Below are positions 63,301 through 64,000 of a stretch of DNA of 64,000 nucleotides, piece by piece. Source of the DNA: Actinostola sp. cb2023 (Eukaryota; Cnidaria; Anthozoa; Actiniaria; Actinostolidae); contig JAUJYZ010001178.1 of NCBI GenBank assembly GCA_033675265.1, positions 62,001 through 126,000 on the forward strand, written 5' to 3'. The notes beneath the pieces were generated by a model, which saw nothing but the letters and a program-made list of their open reading frames with translations, had not been told where the DNA came from and did not search any database. Every line of letters begins with the position of its first letter. Within the stretch, counting starts at the first letter, position 1. Both the position numbers and the translations under genes were made by a program.

Positions 63301-63647
63301 ACATCGCAGACGCTTCTTTCCACTTTCTCAGCAAACTTCCATCTCTCTTGATATATTCGTCAATAAATTATTATTAATTATTATTATTAATTATTATTAT
63401 TATTAATTATTATTATTATTAATTATTATTATTATTATTATTATCAAAATATCATTACTGATGATGTGTTGGACATTCAGGTGGTATTGCAAGTCTATTG
63501 GAGTATGAAACAGAGAGACAAAGGGCTATAGTCCCCATGACCATAGCAACAGACCTACTAAACAAACTGTTTTCAACCTCAAGTATATTGCCTATTGCAG
63601 CAAGGACGGCAGGTCTATTGGCAGTCAATGCATCGAATCCTATAAAG
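48712..63647 (+). CDS. COQ6: COQ6, ubiquinone biosynthesis flavin monooxygenase, 12 exons, 3'-partial
   Basis: Exons 48712-48865, 48958-49089, 50689-50747, 51310-51513, 52349-52420, 53067-53174, 53940-54002, 54471-54578, 56149-56254, 56498-56621, 61957-62072 and 63481-63647, total 471 codons (human protein 468 residues), phases continuous. The N-terminus ([20 protein letters not shown]) is basic and hydroxylated-residue rich, as a mitochondrial targeting peptide would be. FAD-binding motifs: [18 protein letters not shown] (GxGxxG), [11 protein letters not shown], and [19 protein letters not shown]6 is the FAD monooxygenase for C5 hydroxylation of the benzoquinone ring, in the matrix-side CoQ synthome (family knowledge). 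The last exon, expected to encode about ten residues after NASNPIK, was not found before 64000. Exon 9 has two phase-compatible donors (after 56230 and after 56254). Confidence 0.95.
49122..49246. mobile_element. 125-bp MITE with AAGGCCCGGACACACAGTGC ends
   Basis: The right end is GCACCGTGTGTCCAGGCCTT. Interior is rich in GTTGCA motifs. Sits 33 bp after COQ6 exon 2. Confidence 0.87.
49441..49867. mobile_element. Foldback with AATTGGCCATTACAAAAAAG ends
   Basis: The right end CTTTTTTGTAATGGGCAATT is complementary, with AGCAGGGGACTGGGA / TCCCAGTCCCCTGCT next to it. COQ6 intron 2. Confidence 0.85.
50245..50337. repeat. 45-bp tandem duplication with TACATGTACATC
   Basis: GACATCTATCTACATGTACA followed by AATAGAAAAGATGG occurs twice in a row. 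Confidence 0.8.
50689..54578 (+). CDS. COQ6: COQ6 exons 3-8: middle of the monooxygenase fold
   Basis: Exons 50689-50747, 51310-51513, 52349-52420, 53067-53174, 53940-54002 and 54471-54578. Matching blocks: [56 protein letters not shown] (second FAD motif), [20 protein letters not shown], and [13 protein letters not shown]. Exons 4 to 8 all end in phase 0. Exon 8 runs directly into a 26-bp minisatellite that begins a few bases after its GTAAGT donor. Confidence 0.92.
51032..51241. mobile_element. MITE with AGGGGTGTCGAATG ends and GACATT flanks
   Basis: Left AGGGGTGTCGAATG, right CATTCGATACCCCT. GACATT at 51026-51031 and 51242-51247 is a likely 6-bp target duplication. Interior has repeated GTCTCG motifs. 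Ends 68 bp before COQ6 exon 4. Confidence 0.82.
51845..52182. mobile_element. Long foldback rich in TTGCA, about 160-bp arms
   Basis: AAGGTGCAGTAATACGAGCA and TGCTCGTATTACTGCACCTT are perfect complements, and pairing continues to the centre (GAAGCTCTTTCTACTTC loop). COQ6 intron 4. Confidence 0.9.
52211..52305. repeat. Hairpin related to 18553-18693
   Basis: ATCAAAATTTAAATTCTCC and GGAGAATTTGGATTTGGATC arms. Confidence 0.65.
52555..52870. repeat. Dispersed SINE-like repeat
   Basis: Contains GACCCTGTGGCCCCTCAAGC, GGAGGAAAATCCCCAAGCAT and a degenerate tRNA-like GGTGAGAGGTAATAGGCGTT followed by ACCACTTGCCCAG. The layout resembles tRNA-related SINE tails of marine invertebrates. No intact tRNA gene is claimed. 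COQ6 intron 5. Confidence 0.4.
53175..53939. other. COQ6 intron 6
   Basis: No repeat family, hairpin or coding fragment recognised in this 765-bp intron. Confidence 0.5.
54056..54300. mobile_element. Two adjacent hairpins in COQ6 intron 7
   Basis: GGTGAGTAGTGGTGGATATT pairs with AATATTCACCACTACTCACC (54057-54127). Then TTTTAGTATTTACCAAATCA at 54148 pairs with TGATTTGGTAAATACTAA at 54282-54299. Confidence 0.82.
54301..54445. repeat. TTG-rich simple repeat
   Basis: GTTATTGTTGTTATTGTCAT-type sequence leading into the acceptor of COQ6 exon 8. Confidence 0.8.
54590..56090. repeat. 26-bp minisatellite in COQ6 intron 8
   Basis: About 57 copies of ACTGTCTGGTACTTACATGT + ACCTGT with TGCATGCACC, TACACGTACC and TGCATGTGTACC variants. 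The array begins about 12 bases after the exon 8 donor and ends about 60 bp before the exon 9 acceptor. No plus-strand frame of the unit has a stop. Confidence 0.95.
56149..63647 (+). CDS. COQ6: COQ6 exons 9-12: third FAD motif and C-terminal part
   Basis: Exons 56149-56254, 56498-56621, 61957-62072 and 63481-63647. The GD motif ([16 protein letters not shown]) starts with a glycine codon split across the 5.3-kb intron 10. Exon 12 reads [20 protein letters not shown], like human [20 protein letters not shown], and ends in NASNPIK before a GTACCT donor. Intron 10 is the largest in the gene and holds the Helitron-like remnant and a very long foldback. Confidence 0.92.
57305..58015 (+). pseudogene. 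RPA-like single-strand DNA-binding protein fragment, interrupted
   Basis: Reads [18 protein letters not shown], then [13 protein letters not shown] and [20 protein letters not shown], the OB-fold layout of replication protein A-like proteins carried by Helitrons. The Cys pair SCTKCKTK follows. After stops at about 57727, a second piece ([38 protein letters not shown]) matches the C-terminal part of the same family. The gap is AT-rich and frame-broken. Confidence 0.65.
58852..59541. mobile_element. Very long foldback, about 330-bp arms
   Basis: AGGTGACTCCGTTATCATTC at the left is the complement of GAATGATAACGGAGTCACCT at the right, and matching continues inward to AGCTCCAACGATTTTGCTAA / TTAGCAAAATCGTTGGAGC around a short centre. 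The largest inverted repeat in the window; no coding sequence inside. Confidence 0.93.
59677..59990 (+). pseudogene. PIF1-type helicase C-terminal fragment
   Basis: Motifs [25 protein letters not shown] and [20 protein letters not shown] are the C-terminal helicase motifs of Helitron PIF1 proteins. After the PK, an in-frame TAA interrupts the expected WVDIGKEK continuation, which is still visible downstream. The N-terminal Walker motifs are absent. Confidence 0.8.
59994..60262. repeat. Inverted-duplication arm 1 in COQ6 intron 10
   Basis: ACGAATATATCAAGAAGAGA to CATTCGCCGTCAGCA is the close reverse complement of 63088-63361. Both arms contain the same truncated family B fragment (TAGAGTGATTCCAATCAGAA) at the same position. 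Confidence 0.9.
60280..60793. other. Right part of the Helitron-like stretch, no recognisable coding
   Basis: Contains CCGCCATTTTGAATTTCGTA-type sequence seen in many element ends and an open frame of 94 codons (60333-60617) without a recognisable domain. Confidence 0.35.
60870..61515. mobile_element. Foldback element interrupted by a CAGGAGCGG MITE
   Basis: Outer arms GATTCTTTATGAAGTTAATA and TTTACTTCATAAAGAATC; the arms continue (GGTTTGGGCTTCGCATGTGT against ACACGCGGCGAAGCCCAATT). The inner part, GAGTTATAGAGCCTTGAAAT, is a diverged relative of the foldback at 9906-10361. Confidence 0.82.
60915..61152. mobile_element. MITE with CAGGAGCGGATC / GATACGCCCCTG ends, 5-bp duplication
   Basis: Inverted ends CAGGAGCGGATCTAGAG and TTGGATACGCCCCTG. 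TGTAG flanks both sides; the opposite arm of the host foldback has the uninterrupted site with one TGTAG, so the 5-bp duplication is verified internally. Interior ends in G and C runs. Superfamily not certain (hAT-related possible). Confidence 0.85.
61540..61820. mobile_element. MITE family C, copy 2
   Basis: TATATAGCTAGTACAGTAAT + TGCATAATCG at the left, CGATTATGCAATTAGCTATA at the right, GAAAATCATGAAAGCTATGA and AAAAGGAATTCTGGGAAATT inside. Ends about 135 bp before COQ6 exon 11. Confidence 0.85.
62144..62655. mobile_element. MITE family A, copy 3, interrupted by element F
   Basis: TAGAGTACAAACCATA at the left resumes at 62520 as TATATGTCCGTGAAATAGTA and closes with TTTCTAAATTGCACTCTA. It preserves the uninterrupted site of the family B insertion seen at 10933. 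Confidence 0.8.
62160..62519. mobile_element. Element F, GACCCTATGCA ends, nested in family A
   Basis: Inverted ends GACCCTATGCATAA and TTTGCATAGGGTC. Inserted within the ACCATATGTCC motif of family A, with a TA-type flank. 360 bp, no coding. Confidence 0.75.
62667..62791. mobile_element. MITE family A, copy 4
   Basis: TAGAGTGCAAACCATATGTC and GACATATGGTTTACACTCTA, only 11 bp after the previous family A copy. Confidence 0.87.
62850..62960. repeat. Hairpin with AGAATCAGAACGACATCCCG arms
   Basis: The right arm reads TGGGATGTCGTTCTGATTCT. T-rich centre. COQ6 intron 11. Confidence 0.82.
63088..63361. repeat. Inverted-duplication arm 2 in COQ6 intron 11
   Basis: TGCTGACGGCGAATGCAATG to CTTGATATATTCGT, the reverse complement of 59994-60262, on the other side of COQ6 exon 11. 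Confidence 0.9.
63361..63446. repeat. (ATT)n microsatellite
   Basis: ATTATTAATTATTATT runs directly after the inverted-duplication arm and shortly before COQ6 exon 12. Confidence 0.9.
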
Positions 63648-63673
63648 GTACCTACTCATTGTTTGACATCATG

Positions 63674-63841
63674 CATATAGCTAATTGCATAATCGTTGTC
63701 GGGTTGAAAATCATGAAAGCTATGACCAAAAGGAATTCTGGGAAATTAAAACTCTCAAATAACACCGTCAAATCATTGACCTTTTTATCCAGACTTGTAG
63801 GATGTTAGTTAAATAGCTCATATACCTTCAAAACTACGAGA
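63674..63841. mobile_element. MITE family C, copy 3, one-ended
   Basis: CATATAGCTAATTGCATAAT then GAAAATCATGAAAGCTATGA, through CCTTCAAAACTACGAGA. The second end is missing, so this copy is truncated. Starts 26 bp after COQ6 exon 12. Confidence 0.8.
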
Positions 63842-64000
63842 TAGACATCAACGTTTATCAAGTAAAGGGGTAGTAATGCAAATGTAATAGTATTGTATTT
63901 ATAGTGTAGCCCTGCTTCACAAAGACCTGTGGACAATAGAGTTATGGGAAATGCGAGTCTTGGATAGGCAGCCCCTGCATAGCCTATAGCTCTGTACGGA
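63842..64000. other. Start of COQ6 intron 12, nothing recognised
   Basis: No acceptor followed by a COQ6-like C-terminus was found before the window ends. Confidence 0.5.

Overview
The window is animal nuclear DNA. It carries four multi-exon protein genes with ordinary GT-AG introns and clean phase continuity, set in AT-rich DNA packed with short inverted-repeat transposons and tandem repeats. Nothing is prokaryotic: there are no operons, and conserved protein blocks occur only as short exons between acceptors and donors. The gene set (WDR62/MAPKBP1, ARMT1, COMMD1, COQ6) and the intron-rich structure point to a marine invertebrate, possibly an early-branching animal such as a sponge or cnidarian. 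That placement is an inference from general character, not a species identification.

Layout. 998-36081 (+): the 3' part of a WDR62/MAPKBP1-type scaffold gene (28 exons in the window, 5' end outside), covering the last WD40 repeats, the long disordered region, a Lys/Glu/Gln-rich predicted helix and the C-terminal helix. 36082-40168: intergenic, mostly MITEs. 40169-45537 (+): ARMT1, five exons, with one frame break in exon 4. 46238-48432 (-): COMMD1, two exons, tail-to-tail with ARMT1. 48712-63647 (+): COQ6, twelve exons in the window, head-to-head with COMMD1 across about 280 bp; the last few codons lie outside the window.

The introns hold the unusual content. There are six large minisatellites: a 59-bp unit at 3.5-5.2 kb, a roughly 30-bp unit at 20.7 kb, a 12-bp type unit at 22.9-25.3 kb, a 42-bp unit at 26.4-27.75 kb, a 17-bp unit at 30.9-31.4 kb and a 26-bp unit at 54.6-56.1 kb. 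There are also many foldback or MITE elements, several in multiple copies: the families labelled A-G below, pogo-like, hAT-like and CCGGTTGTTC types. Two larger decayed DNA transposons are present: a PIF/Harbinger element at 28.7-30.0 kb, and a Helitron-like stretch at 57-60 kb with RPA-like and PIF1-helicase fragments. Several elements are nested inside others, and uninterrupted relatives in the same window reveal the insertion sites. All very long open frames that overlap minisatellites are by-products of stop-free repeat units.

The four genes act in unrelated processes: mitotic spindle/JNK scaffold, carbohydrate-phosphate/protein-carboxyl metabolism, COMMD/CCC trafficking and NF-kB control, and mitochondrial coenzyme Q synthesis. 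Apart from the shared COMMD1/COQ6 promoter interval, their adjacency gives no evidence of joint function.
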